Shown here: piece by piece, positions 1 to 11,787 of the stretch
How positions within the stretch are numbered: the first letter of the stretch is position 1
Layout: each line of letters starts with the position of its first letter
DNA from: Elephas maximus indicus
Taxonomy: Eukaryota; Chordata; Mammalia; Proboscidea; Elephantidae
DNA length: 64,000 nt
Assembly: GCF_024166365.1 (NCBI RefSeq)
Contig: NC_064821.1
Coordinates: 52,479,093-52,543,092, forward strand
Direction of reading: 5' to 3'
Notes under the pieces: generated by a model
Databases searched by the model: none
What the model was told of the DNA's origin: nothing
The model's input: the letters and a program-made list of their open reading frames with translations, nothing else
Position numbers and translations under genes: made by a program

Positions 1-491
1 AATCCTTTGGCAGTTACCCCATTCATTGTATGCAAATAGTGCTACTCAGTGCTTAAAAAAATGTTTTCTTAAAGTCAATTTAATGACATCTCCGCCCCCA
101 TCCTGCTGACTCACATACACCTTATCAAACCTCTCCCCAGATCCCTGTGCATACTGGGCCCCATTATTTAACAGTGTGTCTCTTGACCTCTCCATAACCC
201 TGGAGGAGATGGGCGGGCCAGGCTGAGATGACTTGTGCCAGTGGGAAAAGCCCTAGTTTTGAAGCTGAGGATCCAGGACTCAGAAGCCCACTTCCAGCCA
301 AGCATCTTTGAGAAACTCACCTTACCTGCATCTCTGCAATGGGGCTGTGCATCATACCTGCTTTGAGCATGGTCAAGAGGGTCAGGTAAGACCATGGATG
401 CAAAACAGAACAACCCAGTCAGGCTTATTACTAGAGCCTAAAGAAGTCACTAGCTTCAAGTTCAGGTGCGAGGAGTCAAAGTTAGTACTTC

Positions 492-833
492 TTGGTGTCA
501 GCTGCCATTGAGCTGGCCCGACTTACAGCAACCCCATGCACAGTGGAATGAAATGCTGCCCAGTTCTATGCCGTTCCCATGCGGGGTTGTGGAGTGGACC
601 ATTGCAATCCATAGGGTTTTCACTGACTCATTTTTTGGAAGTAGATTGCCAGGCCTTTCTTCCTAGTCTCTCTTAGCTGGATGCTCCACTAAAATCTGTT
701 GACCATCATAGCAACGAGCAAGCCTCCACTGACAGATTGGTGGCTGCGCATGAGGTACATTGGCTGGGAATTGAACCTGAGTCTCCTGCCTGGAAGGTGA
801 GAATCCTACCACTGAACCACCAATGCCAAGCTA
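492..833 (-). mobile_element. tRNA-Gly-headed SINE with RTE-derived body
   Basis: Read on minus, the head GCATTGGTGGTTCAGTGGTA matches the tRNA-Gly gene start and a B box GGTTCAATTCC follows. The body is the RTE 5'UTR segment and the tail is the RTE 3' end. Confidence 0.75.
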
Positions 834-2332
834 GTAACTTAGTCCCCAGTTTCCAGAGCAATGGTTATGAGCATGCGCCTGCCCTGTGCCCTCCCACCTC
901 CTGCCTCCTCTCCTCTTTCCCACATCCTGAAAAACCCGGACACAGGACTGACATAACCGCTGAAGGACCCCAGTGAGTTCATGATGAGAAGGGTTGTCTT
1001 CTTTTTATTTTAAAGTGTTGGTTGATTGATGCTGGTGTCCTCTCCTCCTCCTCACCCCCTGACCCTGGCCTGGCTCGTTGTTCTCACTGACATCACTCTG
1101 GGAACAATGACTTCAGGACCTAAGGGTTGGAAGGGACCTGGGAGGGGGTCATCGGGAACTTAGCCTCCCCCCCTTCCCGATGCAGGAATCTCTATAACAA
1201 GCACAACTAAAGAGCAGCTGGTTCCTCTGCAGAAGGCTCCAAAGGGCAGGAGGGTATTCCTGTTGCAGGGTGAGCCCTCCCCATGGTCCTGGTGCAGCCT
1301 CCAGAATGACCTGGAACAGGTCCACTGCCTCTGCAGAATTGGAAGGTGCTGATAACCACCACCCACCCTGTAAGTGGCCACCAAACTCCCAAAGATTTGC
1401 CTCCCAACCATTTCCCCTACTTCTTTGTCATCCTGAGCCTGGACACCCTCCAGAGTGCTCAAGGACCCTCTCAAAACATTGACCAATACTGACCACAATG
1501 CTCCAGAAGTCCTTTGGCAAAGCAGAACGAAAAGGCATCTCCTTCATTCTGGGCACCAATACAGTGGGCTTTATTTCATATCTGGGGGGAGTTCAACTCT
1601 ACTGCCGCTAAAAGTCATCTCCTTGGGGTCAACTCACCTTTCCAAAGCATCAGGGGCCTTCTCAAGCCAGACATGGTCATCACACCAGAACCTAAGTGCC
1701 ACGAGGAGAGAGCCTGGCCTGTCTGGTTCCCTGCTGCACCTCCAAGGCCCAATGTGATGAATTAAAAGATGGATTTGACTGACCCACAGTCCCTCAGATC
1801 TGTGTCATCCTCTAGTCAGTTGACATTCCTCCCCCAGTCACAAGGAAGAATAGATCAGGACCTGGCTGAAACCCTGGAGTCCTGGGTCCCAGGTGACTCC
1901 TACCCTTTCTGAGGGTGGCACACCAGCCAGTCAAGACCACTCTTCAGCCCACAGGCTCCATTTTGACTGTAAAGATATCGGAGGAGACTGTCGGTGCCTT
2001 CTAAAACCAAGTGCAAAGCTGAGAGTGTGCCCTGGCTTTGGAAGAAGATGAAGCAAGTTGGCGCATCCCTGTGTCAAATAAAAATCTCAATCTGACTTAT
2101 ACAGGGACAGGCTTTTTTCAGAGAGAAGGACCACGCAGTGGGGGAAGTGGACTATCATAATAAGGGAAGGGGCCTATTGTAATAGGGAGAACCCTCTGAA
2201 CCCAAGATCAACAAGTGTTTCAAGAGTTGGAGAAAAAGGATTTTTCTTCTATAGAGACAAAAGGAAAGAGTGACGCGATCAGATAATAAATAAGAGAATG
2301 TTTTACACTGGGGCCAGCTTATTCTCTGGAAA

Positions 2333-2462
2333 CTAAACCCACTGCCGTTAAGTCAATTCCAACTCATAGTGACCCTAGGGTTTTCAAGGAGTGTTTGGTG
2401 GATTCGAACTGCTGACCTTTTGGTTACCAGCCTTAGCTCTTAACCACTACACTACCAGAGTT
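2333..2462 (-). mobile_element. AfroSINE
   Basis: Tail first (CCACTGCCGTTAAGTC), then GATTCGAACTGCTGACC (B box complement) and the head complement CACTACACTACCAGAG. Confidence 0.85.
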
Positions 2463-2668
2463 TCTCTGGAAGGATTCCTTAAAGATGGGTAGTGTGTTGG
2501 CTAGGCTGAGGGTGGGTCAAAGTTCAGGGACTTGGGCAAATGAGAGAAGCTTCACCAAAGTTTGGTTAACAAGCACTTTGTTTCTGATTGATCAGTGGGG
2601 ACAAGCAGTTCAGTTAATCATTTATGAGGCAAAGAAGGGGAATTTGGAAGGTCAGTGACAGGCCTAAA

Positions 2669-2879
2669 AGAGCCCTGGTGGTGCAGTGGTTAAGCGCTTG
2701 GCTGCTAACCAAAAGGTCAGTGGTTCGAACCCATCAGCCTCTTCCTCGGGAGAAAGATGTGGCAGTCTGCTTTGGTAAAGATTTACAGCCTTGGAAACTC
2801 TGTGGGCAGTTCTCTCTGTCCTGTCAGGTCACTAAGAGTTGGAATTGACTTGACGGCAATGGGTTTGGTTTTGGTTTCG
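2669..2879 (+). mobile_element. AfroSINE, full length
   Basis: The best complete example here. The A box region GTGGTGCAGTGGTTAAGCG and B box GGTTCGAACCC are followed by the body AAAGATTTACAGCCTTGGAA. The RTE-like tail ends in GACGGCAATGGGTTTGG. Confidence 0.92.
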
Positions 2880-3039
2880 GTGTCTGGCATTGCCCTAGGT
2901 AAACAAGGGGACATCTGTGAGTCTCATCTACGTCTTATGCTAAGAGTGGTTAATTGCAATGAGCTGTCTTCTTGAACACAGGTTTGGTGGGGGGCGGATT
3001 TCCTTAACCACTCCTTTTGTCCGGGATTACAGGGTTCCA

Positions 3040-3790
3040 GTAAAATTCAACACTATCACATGGAAATGCCCAGTGACCTCCTAACTGGTCTCCTGCCCCT
3101 GCCCTGACACTTCCCCTACCCCCATCTTCCCCATCATTGCAGCCACGTGATCTTGCCAACACTTAGGTCATGTGACTTCTCTTTTCAGCTCTAAACCCTC
3201 CAATAGCTCCCAGCTTTACTCAGAGTCAAAGCCAAAGCCAGTTGGTTCTAGGGTCTGCAGGGACCCCACAAGCCCTGCTCTCCTCCCCTGCCCCCACCCA
3301 GTTCTTCCTCCCCCCATTGTGCTCTTGCTACCCTGGCTTCCTTAGGTTCCCTTAACAGCCCAGGCACATTCCCACCCTCCAGGATCCTACTGCCTCCCCT
3401 ACCCCTACATTGAATGCCATCTCCCCCTCTCCACCCTCTCCTTCAGGCTCAGACCCTCTCTTCCTTCAGGGCTTCCCCAATGTCCCCTTCTCAGGGTGGC
3501 CTTCCCTGTTATCCCATCTAGAATTTCGGTCCCACTCCCCTTTCTGTCCCCCTTGCCTGATTTGTTTTTTCTTTAGTACTTGCTACGATCGATCGCTCTA
3601 ACAAACAATACTGTATTATCTATTTATCTTGTTTATTATCATTTGCTTTCATTAAAACGTCAGCTCCACGGGGGCAGGGATTTTTGTCTGTTTTGCTCAC
3701 TGCTGTATTCCCAGTGCCTAGAATAGTGCCTGGCACATAGTAGGTCCTCATAGAATGAATGACCAAGTGAATGAATGAATGACTTCCCAC
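3040..3790 (+). mobile_element. L2 LINE 3' end
   Basis: A CT-rich L2 3' region ends in the diagnostic GTGCCTGGCACATAGTAGGT followed by GAATGAATGAATG. It is old and diverged. Confidence 0.8.
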
Positions 3791-4185
3791 CAATCATCCG
3801 TTTCCTAATCTGTTGTTATTTTGGCACTCTCTTTTTGAGAGTCAGGACATGTACTCATTTTGAGAATTCTAATACCCACCTTTGAGATAAGCCCACATTT
3901 GAGTGTGAACATTGAAATAGATTCACTTCTCTCGTTTTCATTCTGCTGATTCCTGTCCTTCCTGCGCCATCTCAATAATATGTTTCAAATGGTTCCTTTC
4001 AAGTATCTTATATACTTCGTGTATTTTTAGATTGTGTCTCCTGAAGACAACAACTTCTCATAACATTCCAGATGTGATCATGCTTTTGTCCAAGATTAAC
4101 GGAGGCTATTTTAAGGGCCACCTTCACATAAATATGACTAAGGTCATTTTCTTAAAGTGGATGACCTCAAACTATGTTGTTATGG

Positions 4186-4414
4186 TTGTGTGCTATCAGG
4201 TTAGTATTGACTTATAGCGCCCCTATGGGACAGAGCAGAACTGCCCCATGGGGTTTCCTGTGCTAAAAAAAAAAAAAAAAAACTTTTGTTTTTTTTTTTA
4301 ATCTATATAAGAGCAGGTCACCAGGTCTTTTCTCCCGAGGAGCCACTGGGGGATTTGAACTGCCAACCTTTCAGTTAGCAGCCAAACACTAAACCATTGA
4401 GCTACCAGGGCTCT
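4186..4414 (-). mobile_element. AfroSINE with internal A/T tracts
   Basis: Tail at 4186-4260 and head at 4375-4414, separated by A(17) and T(9) runs at about 4265-4300. Confidence 0.8.
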
Positions 4415-4755
4415 CCTCGACCTACAACAAGATAGAAATGAACCAGAGAAAGTAACCACAATCATAAAGAGATCAGAATGGCTTCCATGTTGTGATAAAC
4501 AAATGCCCTTCAGCCTGAAGAAAGGAAAGTTCAGAAGAGTTCGAAGCCTAAATAAGAATTAGCAGAAGGGCTGGTTAGACTGCAGAAGGTCAATCTTGTT
4601 GACACAGATCCAGTACTACTAGACGTAGGCGGCATCCTCTGAAGCCCAAGTTGACCATTTGGTGATGCTGGGCTAAATAACAGGAAGTTCTGTTTGACCT
4701 GCTAGTTAGGAACTCTGGGCCCTTATTCTCTTGAAAGCTACAGGGTAACAATATT

Positions 4756-5187
4756 AACATCTTTTCAATCACCTCATATGCATGCAAAAGCTGGATAATG
4801 AAGAAGGAAGACAGAAGAAAAATTGATGCATTTGAATTATGACGTTGGTGAAAAATATTAGTATACTGTGGACTGCCAAAAGAACTATCACATCAGTTTT
4901 AGAAGGAATGCAATCGGAATGCTCCTTAGGAGCGAGGATGGAGAGACTTTTGTTCTCTTAGTTTGGACACATCAGGAAAGGCCAATTGCTCGAAAAGAAC
5001 GTTACGTTTCAGGAAATAGAGGGTCAGTGAAAATGAGGCAAACCCTCGATGAGATGGATTGCCATACTAGTAACAATCAAGTCCACAACAATGGACTAAA
5101 ACATACCAATAGCCATGAAGATGGTGCAGGAACCAATGACCATAAAGATGGCGCAAGACTGAGCAATGTTCTGTTCTGTTGTTGGAG
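4756..5187 (+). mobile_element. RTE LINE 3' end
   Basis: CTCATATGCATGCAAAAGCTGG begins the RT C-terminal region; it ends with TGTTGGAGCTAAGTCGATAG. The DHRS3 intron carries it in antisense. Confidence 0.75.
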
Positions 5188-5565
5188 CTAAGTCGATAGC
5201 AAGTAAATTCATGGCAGACAGCTCACTAGAGTGGGGCCTAAATCCAATGATGGGTATCCTTTTAAGAAGAAGAGGAGACACAGAGAAGAAGACCATATGA
5301 TGACAGATATGAAGGCCATGTGATGACACAGAGAAGATCATGTGATGACACAGAGAAAAAGATCACAGCCAAGGAATGCCAGGAACCACCTGAAGCTGGA
5401 AGAGGCAAGAAAGGGTTCTTCCCTAGGGCCTTCAGAAGGAGTGTGGCCCTAACACCACCTTAATTTTGGACTTCTGCCTCCAGAACTGTAAGAGAATACA
5501 TTTCTGTTGTTTCAAGTCAGCAAGTTTATGGTAATTTGTTACTGCAGCTCTAGGAAACTAACTAT

Positions 5566-5992
5566 TGTTGTTAGCTGTGGTGGAGCTGGCTCTGGCTCAT
5601 GGCAACCCCACGAATAACAGAACGAAACACCGCCCAGTCTTGCACCACCGTCATGATTGTTCGTATGCTTGAGTCCGTTGTTGCAGCTATTGCGTCAATC
5701 CATCTCATTGAGAGTTTCCCTCGCCTTTGCTGGCCCTTCACGTCATCAACCATGATGTCCTTCACCAGCATGATGATGACACATCCAAAGTTAGCAAGCT
5801 GAACTCTTCGACAAAATTCTGATGTGATCCATAGGGTTTTCACTAGCTAATTTTTGGAAGTAGATCACCTGGCCTTCCTAGTCTGTCTTAGTCTGGAAGC
5901 TCCACTGAATCTGTCCACCATGGGTGATCCTGCTGTTATTTGATACCGCTGGCTTCCAGTATCATAGTAACACACTGTAATTTATGCCTTCA
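5566..5992 (-). mobile_element. internally deleted RTE (3' end joined to 5'UTR)
   Basis: 5566-5800 is the RTE 3' end; 5825-5992 is RTE 5'UTR sequence (ATCCATAGGGTTTTCACTAG, minus). The coding part is absent. The join lies next to CCAAAGTTAGCAAG, as in the copy at 20.43 kb. Confidence 0.75.
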
Positions 5993-6905
5993 TGGTGACA
6001 CCTGGCCATGTCTCCATGTTTTTATTCATCTTTGTCCCCTTCAACCTCCCACAGGGCCCAGAGCTGTGCCAAGTACCTAATGGACCCCTCAGACAGGTTT
6101 GTTGAACTAGGTTTCTTAAAAATGGCTGTCATGGGAGAGATGGGCTTGGGTTCTGCCCAAGTGCTAGGAATGCAAAGATGTGGGATTTGTTGAATGAATG
6201 TGACAGAGAATAGAATTTACACATCTACTTAAAGGGCTGGTCCCTGGCTAGCTGCTTTAGGAACAGGGTTCTCTATCCATATACTGTAAATTCACTATTA
6301 GGAGGCAGATACAACTCCATGTCAGTTCTCATATTACCTCTGTGAAATATGTCCTTGGGTCCCATCTCCACCTCTCCCACTGATGTAGGTGCTGGGTCCA
6401 CCTATGTGATCACTTCCTCCATGGGTGTGCAATCACTGCCCAGCGCTCTAGTCCAGCCATTTGCCCAATCCTAGACCAAAGACTAGAATCATTGTGGCAA
6501 ATACTTCCAAAAACATCCCGCTTCTCCTCCAAGGGTCTCCTGTGAACACTATGAAACTCAAAAGACTTTGGAGACTAGGCCAGCCAGCTAACTAGCCAGG
6601 AGCCTTGGTAGGGAATGGGCCAGAGCTTTGTGAATATTTTTGTGGGAGGAATTTTAACAGGGCATAGGAAAAAAAAAAAAAAAGGATTGTAGTAGGGAAC
6701 AACCCAGTAAGAATATTACCCTTGACTGGCCTGGCCTCAGGTAACCTGGGCACCTTCTGGGTAAAGAGAGATGTCTCCAGGTTAGAAAATTTTCAAATGC
6801 CTTCTGAAGGCTTTGTGTCCCTTTAAGAAAAATCATCATTCAGGTCACCTTTATAGCCTAAGGCTCACTATTGCCCACAAATATTGCCAAATCCTGTTTG
6901 ACTCA

Positions 6906-6926
6906 AGGTCAATGACCCGGGTCATT
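6906..6926. promoter_or_regulatory. candidate nuclear-receptor composite site
   Basis: AGGTCA at 6906-6911, one spacer base, then TGACCC at 6913-6918 forms an inverted repeat with spacing 1. TGACCC abuts GGGTCA (6919-6924) as an everted repeat with no spacer, and AATGACCCGGGTCATT (6911-6926) is a perfect 16-bp palindrome. It lies in DHRS3 intron 1, about 2.6 kb from the exon. DHRS3 is known to respond to retinoic acid; binding here is inference. Confidence 0.35.
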
Positions 6927-9368
6927 ATGCGGACTGGTTATCACCTCCCCCCTCAAAATCACAGGCCTCTCCAGGATGTGTCAATTGTTTGCAGAGCCTT
7001 GGGTCCCCCCTTCACATCCAACCCAACCAGAACCCGAGCTGGAAGGGCTCTGAGCTGCAGCCTCCACTTACGCCAAGGGGAGCAGGGAGAGAGTCATCTG
7101 TGGTTCAACACCGCCGCCTGTCTAACTCATCGCAGGTTGCGGGTGGCGCCTGGCCCTCCCTGGCTCTCTGCAGATAGTCCTGGACCACTCCCAGGCCCAC
7201 CGTTCATACACGTCCCCAACCCACTCAGCTGGCTCCTGTAACGTTCTCACCCCCACAACACTTGGCCCTTTGCCCCCAAGCCCACTGGTTCCCCCAAGCC
7301 CTCATGGGCCTGGGAATTGTCCGAAAGCCCTCTCACTGGCCCCAGATGGACTCAGGCAAGAAGCCATGATTTCCAAATTCCCCACCGTGACAGCAAGGGA
7401 AGGCTCATTAAAAAGTAGCTCCAGTAATTGCCCAGATAATTACAAGTTCCAGGGAGCACTCTGGGTCATCCTGATTGGTCCAATGGCTGAACTAAAGTGA
7501 ATGGCACTGGGAGTTTCATAGGCCCCCATGGATCCTGTTTTTGGTGACCCTGACACCAATTTAAGACGTATTTCTACTTGGCCCTAGGTTGATTCCCTGG
7601 TAGAGGTTGTACGGAATTGCAGGCTCACTCTGCATTATTCTAACCATCCCCCCCCCCACCCCGGTGCCATGTTCTTCTTTCAATTTAGGATTGTTTATAG
7701 TCAGTCAAGTTTTTCCAGATTGACTAAGAGAGTCTTCCTATGCCTACTGCAGTCAGTTACCAAAGCAGTAAAAGAGACTCAGAGTATGGGCCAGCTGGAA
7801 GCGCCAGAGAAAGTTCCTCTGGGATGCAGACGGCTAAGGAATGACAATCACACGCAATTGCCTGGATGCACAGGGCGCTATTAACCCCACATCCCTCCCC
7901 AAGGGAACCCTCATCCACCCTCCTGATGCCCCTCTCAAAGGGCTCTGGGGGCCCCTCAGTCAAGCACGGCCCCAAGGAAATGAAACTGCCAAAAAAAAAA
8001 AAAAAAACCCTGACTTCCCCTTATTCAGTGTGCTCAAGGGTTAAAAACACTTCCGAACTCCCCTTCTGAATACAAGGTCAAGCAGCTGTCCAAACTACCC
8101 AGGGAGAAGCAGGGAGTCCCAGACCCCCGGACCCCAGCTAGCTTGGACCCCGCCAGTCCGGCTAGGGAAGAGTTAATGGGCGATCAGCTTTGGCAGATAG
8201 CTCAGGCTCCAAAGTTCAGTCCGAGTCCGAGCCACCCCGGAGGAATTGTAAATCTCAGGGCAGTATTTAACAAAACAAAAGCAACCTGGAATTACATGCA
8301 GGTTTGGTTTTCTACAGTACATATTTACTTAATCCCCAAGGTATGAGGCTCCACGTCAGATCAGCTGGCTTTACTGGTCCTTTCACCCCCAACCCCCTCA
8401 ATAGTTTAAGTTTCAAACTAATTCCCCGTTTTTGCTCTTCCTCTTCACAGGGCTGGCTGGAGACAGCCTCAAATCCCTCTCCCATTGCTCTTGTCACAGG
8501 ATGAGTCAGCCGAGAGGAGTCCTGGTTGGGTGGCAGCCGGCTCACCCTCCCCATGCTCCTCCCTGGCACCAGGTCTGCGAAAACTGGCAGAAGAGCTGCT
8601 GGGGCCACCAAAAAGTTAAAGGCAGTGCCTGCAGGTGGGGAGCTCCCTTTCCCAGAGAGCCACCTCCCCACTTAACGGGGAGAGATCCCCTCTGGGGCTG
8701 TATTGGGGGAAGGGGCAGGGTTGAAGGTGAGTACAAGGGCTTTTTATCAGCTGCTGGTTACCCCTGTCCTCCCTCCTTCCAGATTTCCAAGCACCTTCGC
8801 CTCTTAGCGGCTGCCAGGCCAGGTTAGACTGTCCAAGACCGCTCCCCACTTTTCAAACCCAAACCAAGCATCCCCTCTCTCATGGTGCCTTCGGAGTTGC
8901 AGCCGCCCAGGTGGGGGCCGGGGGAAGCAGGTTGCCAAGGAAAATAAGAGGCGCCAGCTAGCGGGCGGCTCCCAGCAATACCTAGGAGCGCACACACCCT
9001 GTGCTCCCAGGGTGGTGGCAAAGAGGGGAAGGCGAGGGGGAAAACACAACACCTTCCTTGGAGAGGGAGGAATGTGGGAATGGGTCAGTCTACTAAGTTT
9101 CGGGGTGGGGGTGCAGTGCCAGCCAGCCACCGATCTCAAAGGAGCGGACCAGCTCCGGACCTGCCAAAAAGACAGTGGGGTGCCCGGGAAATTTACAAGG
9201 TGAAACTGACTAGCTCAGCATTCGCGGGTGGCGCAAGAGAGTGGGGCGAAGGGCGACTCTTAGTTCCCTGGCGCGTGATACGGCAGAGGCAGCAGGTGGG
9301 CGCAACATCCCCCGTCTGGTAGCTCCCCTCGCCCTCAGCTCCCACCCTCTGAGACGCAGTGTCGGTAC

Positions 9369-9563
9369 CTTTCTCGCGCCACGCTCTGCGAACTCGCGAG
9401 CTAGCTGGCGCCCGATGCCTCTCCCGCCGCCGGTGATGAGGACGTTCTCCCGCGACAGGTCCCGCAGCTTGGCGGGCAGCACCAGTCCGACGGCGGCTTT
9501 CACCACCAGATATATTATCTGCAGAGGGAACACCACCAACGCGCCCAGCCGTTTCCACATCAT
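9369..9563 (-). CDS. DHRS3: DHRS3 (retSDR1) coding exon 1, partial gene
   Basis: This exon encodes the N-terminal 65 residues of dehydrogenase/reductase 3, an NADPH-dependent short-chain dehydrogenase that reduces all-trans-retinal to retinol at ER and lipid-droplet membranes and so limits retinoic acid synthesis. Seen here: an ATG-ATG start ([10 protein letters not shown]), a hydrophobic anchor at about residues 6-30, then the Rossmann cofactor motif TGGGRGIGR at about 44-52 and FAERGARK at the end. A splice donor GT follows the AAG of the last Lys (complement of 9367-9368). I chose the first ATG of the pair because it matches the family start and has A at -3; the reading frame is open upstream to a TTG at 9587 but with no earlier ATG. 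As I recall it, exon 1 of human DHRS3 also has 65 codons. The remaining exons lie beyond the left edge. Nothing suggests inactivation. Confidence 0.95.
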
Positions 9564-10517
9564 CCTCCGCGCCGCGGACCCGGGCAAGGGGTGAAACTCC
9601 CCTGACCACGCAAAACCGGAATTAAAAAAGAAAACACCCCAAACAATAATAAATAAACCGAATCAGAAGGGAGGCGTCCCACCTGGCCACTCTTGAAATC
9701 AACTCTTGCCAAATGCAAAGTGCTGGGTGAGAAAAAAGGAAAAACAAAACCCCATAAATTCGCCCCAGGAGGAGAAAAAGCGTCTCCAAAAGTTGGGACG
9801 CTAGGAGGGGTGGAGGAGAAGCCCGAGGTGGAAAGTTCTAACAAGAAGCTTCTTGCCCCAGCAGCCGCTTCGGCTGGGGATTTCTCAGGTAATGTTTACA
9901 GGCTGACAGAGTTTAGGCAGGGGAAGGAAAAAAAAAAAAAAAAAAAAAAAAGCACCAACCACGCGCGCGCACCCTGCTACAGCCCTGCGGTTTCAAAGTG
10001 CAAGATTAAAAAACAAAAAAACGAACAAACAAACAAAAAAAAAACACCGTTTCCAAATTGTAGCTACCCCCCCTTCTCCAGGAAGGAAAAAAAAAAAAGT
10101 GGGGGGAAAAAAGTGGAGCTCCCCAATTCAGCCGGCGAAAGTCTCCCGACTCATTGCTATTCTTGGGCTCAGGAAATTGCTTAAACGCGCTCTGATTGCC
10201 AGCAACGTGCAGGAAAAGTGGGGGGTCCGGGTGTCAGTTTCTCTCCGTGCTTGGCTCGCCCTCGCGCGCGCTCGCTCGCGCCGGCTCCCTCCCTCCCTCT
10301 CTCCTCCGGCAGGGGCTGGGAGTTGCCGCAAGATCGGGCTCCCTCTCTCTCTCTTTTTAGCATGGATTGCCTTCTTTTTCTCCTTTCCAACTTGGAGACG
10401 GCCCGGGTGCGGAGCGCGCGAGGACCGGACGCCCTAGTCCGCACCGACTTATTCATTCGCTTCCCCTGGCCGCCGCGGCGCGCAGCGAGAGGACGGCCCT
10501 TTTCTTCCCCTCATTTT

Positions 10518-10524
10518 TTTATAC
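10518..10524 (-). promoter_or_regulatory. DHRS3: candidate TATA box for DHRS3
   Basis: The minus strand reads GGGTATAAAAAA here, a good TATA match, about 955 bases upstream of the start codon. If used, transcription would begin near 10485-10495 and the 5'UTR would be about 0.9 kb. CpG-island promoters often initiate elsewhere, so this is only a candidate. Confidence 0.35.
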
Positions 10525-10860
10525 CCCGTTAAGTCTGATTGACAGTTAAAGTGTTCGGAGGTTTCACTACCGTGCCTCTGAGTGGCTGCTGCAGCTCCCC
10601 TCCCCCTGCGCCGTGGCGGGGCGCGCGCGCGGGCGCGCACCCAGGCTCGCCCCTACTCGCGCTTTCTCGGGCTTGCTTCCCTCTCCGCAAGCCGGGACTT
10701 GCCGCTGGTGACCCTGAGGGCTCGCAGCTGTAACTCGAACACGCTGGACCGACTCCTGTGAACCGGCTCCCTTCCTGAGACATTTCTTCTTGCCCGGGAC
10801 GCGCGTTCTTCCCGAGTAGGGGCGTCCGCGGGCAGGTGACCACCTTGGCGTGCGAGGCAG

Positions 10861-10890
10861 GCCGGGGGGGGGGTGGGGGTGGTGTGTGGG
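10861..10890 (+). other. G-rich tract upstream of the DHRS3 promoter
   Basis: Runs of ten, five and five G separated by short T/G spacers follow GCC at the upstream edge of the CpG island. The tract could fold as a G-quadruplex or be simple low complexity. Confidence 0.45.
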
Positions 10891-11544
10891 GGAAGCTCGC
10901 AGAGGCCTGCAAGTAACCAGGCCGCCTGGGGTTTATTTCGGGTCTTTTGATCATCCTCCCCACCCCCACCCCTGGCTACCAGGTAGCACCAGCAGCCACT
11001 CCCGACCTTTGCCCGGATGTCCTCTGTCTTCACCGAGCTTGTACTTTCGAAGTCTGACCCAAGTCCCTCTCTTTGCTGGGCGAAAACAGGGAGCAGAGTT
11101 TTGCTTTTAGAAGAGGGAGTGGACCGGGTAAAGGAAACTCTGCCCCCGAGGTGCCAATAAAATCCTCATAAGATTAGCCGGGGGCATATTTATTGCTCAT
11201 CTGGGCTAGAATTACCTTGACTGACAGCAATTTCCTAAATAACAATGCCTGTGAACAAACGTCCTAACGCAGCGCCCCCTGTGCTGTCCTGGCGGCGTCT
11301 CCTCTCTTTGCCTGCTGTGAAATGGGTGTCTTCCCCGAACTAGAATGTTTCTTCTGTTGGAGGGAGGGGCCAAGCAATTTAGAGTCCTCTGTTGCAGGAA
11401 GTCTGGGAGGTGAGTCACTAAAAAGCAGTCTCAGTAAAACGTGCTGATGATGGCACTTGCTCACCGCGCTGCTCCGGAACCCAGGCCAGGAGGAGAGAGT
11501 ACTGAGCAGGGAGCTGCCCTGTAATCTGGCGCAGCGGCCTTCCA
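10891..11544. other. unique sequence upstream of DHRS3
   Basis: No repeat or gene is recognised. 11150-11250 is AT-rich (GGCATATTTATTGCTCATC) and free of repeats, so it could be a conserved upstream element; this cannot be judged from one genome. Confidence 0.4.
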
Positions 11545-11690
11545 GCCAGACTTGTTCCTACCAGAAGGCCTGGGGCCCACCCCCTGGGATCCTGACTCAG
11601 CAGGCCTGGGGTCGCTGGAATCTGTATTCCTAATTATTCCCCTGCTAGTTCTGCTGAGGGTCCATGGAGAAAGTCACTTTGAGAAATGGT
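11545..11690 (+). mobile_element. MER5-like remnant
   Basis: TGGGGCCCACCCCCTGGGAT and CACTTTGAGAAATGGTGA resemble a diverged MER5A. Confidence 0.4.
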
Positions 11691-11787
11691 GATCTGGGGG
11701 GACGGGGCTGGGGATTACCACCCCCCACCCAGCTGCGAAGACCTTCTAGTTTGGGGAGAAGTTCTTGGAGGGCAGGGAACAGTTTGT

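Larger units (their letters stand above)
1..9368 (-). other. DHRS3: DHRS3 intron 1, 5' part
   Basis: This is sequence downstream of the exon 1 donor on the minus strand, so it is intronic in DHRS3. It holds the SINEs, RTE pieces and L2 listed separately. I saw no second DHRS3 exon, so the acceptor lies to the left of the window. Stretches with no recognised repeat are 1-490, 836-2330, 2880-3000, 3800-4185, 4415-4755, 5190-5565 and 5995-9150; their open frames show no family resemblance. The intron assignment follows from the exon, not from transcript data. Confidence 0.85.
9150..10850. promoter_or_regulatory. DHRS3: CpG island over DHRS3 promoter and exon 1
   Basis: CpG dinucleotides are abundant here and sparse on both sides, with runs such as CGCGCGCGCTCGCTCGCG near 10262-10279. 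The island covers the exon 1 coding part, the presumed 5'UTR and the upstream promoter. It is broken by A-rich patches (a run of about 23 A at 9929-9951 and further runs to 10098). Borders are judged by eye. Confidence 0.8.

Noticed and set aside
3585-3600. CGATCGATCG palindrome
   Set aside because: Short and isolated within an old L2; no partner site or context.
8312-8827. 119- and 131-codon frames in DHRS3 intron 1
   Set aside because: They overlap on opposite strands with no splice context or homology.
9693-10184. 163-codon Lys-rich frame opposite DHRS3
   Set aside because: Its composition is produced by A runs in the CpG island; antisense to the 5'UTR and without family similarity.
10529-10969. 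146-codon frame upstream of DHRS3
   Set aside because: Low-complexity GC-rich frame with Pro and Arg runs, overlapping frames on both strands; typical of CpG-island noise.
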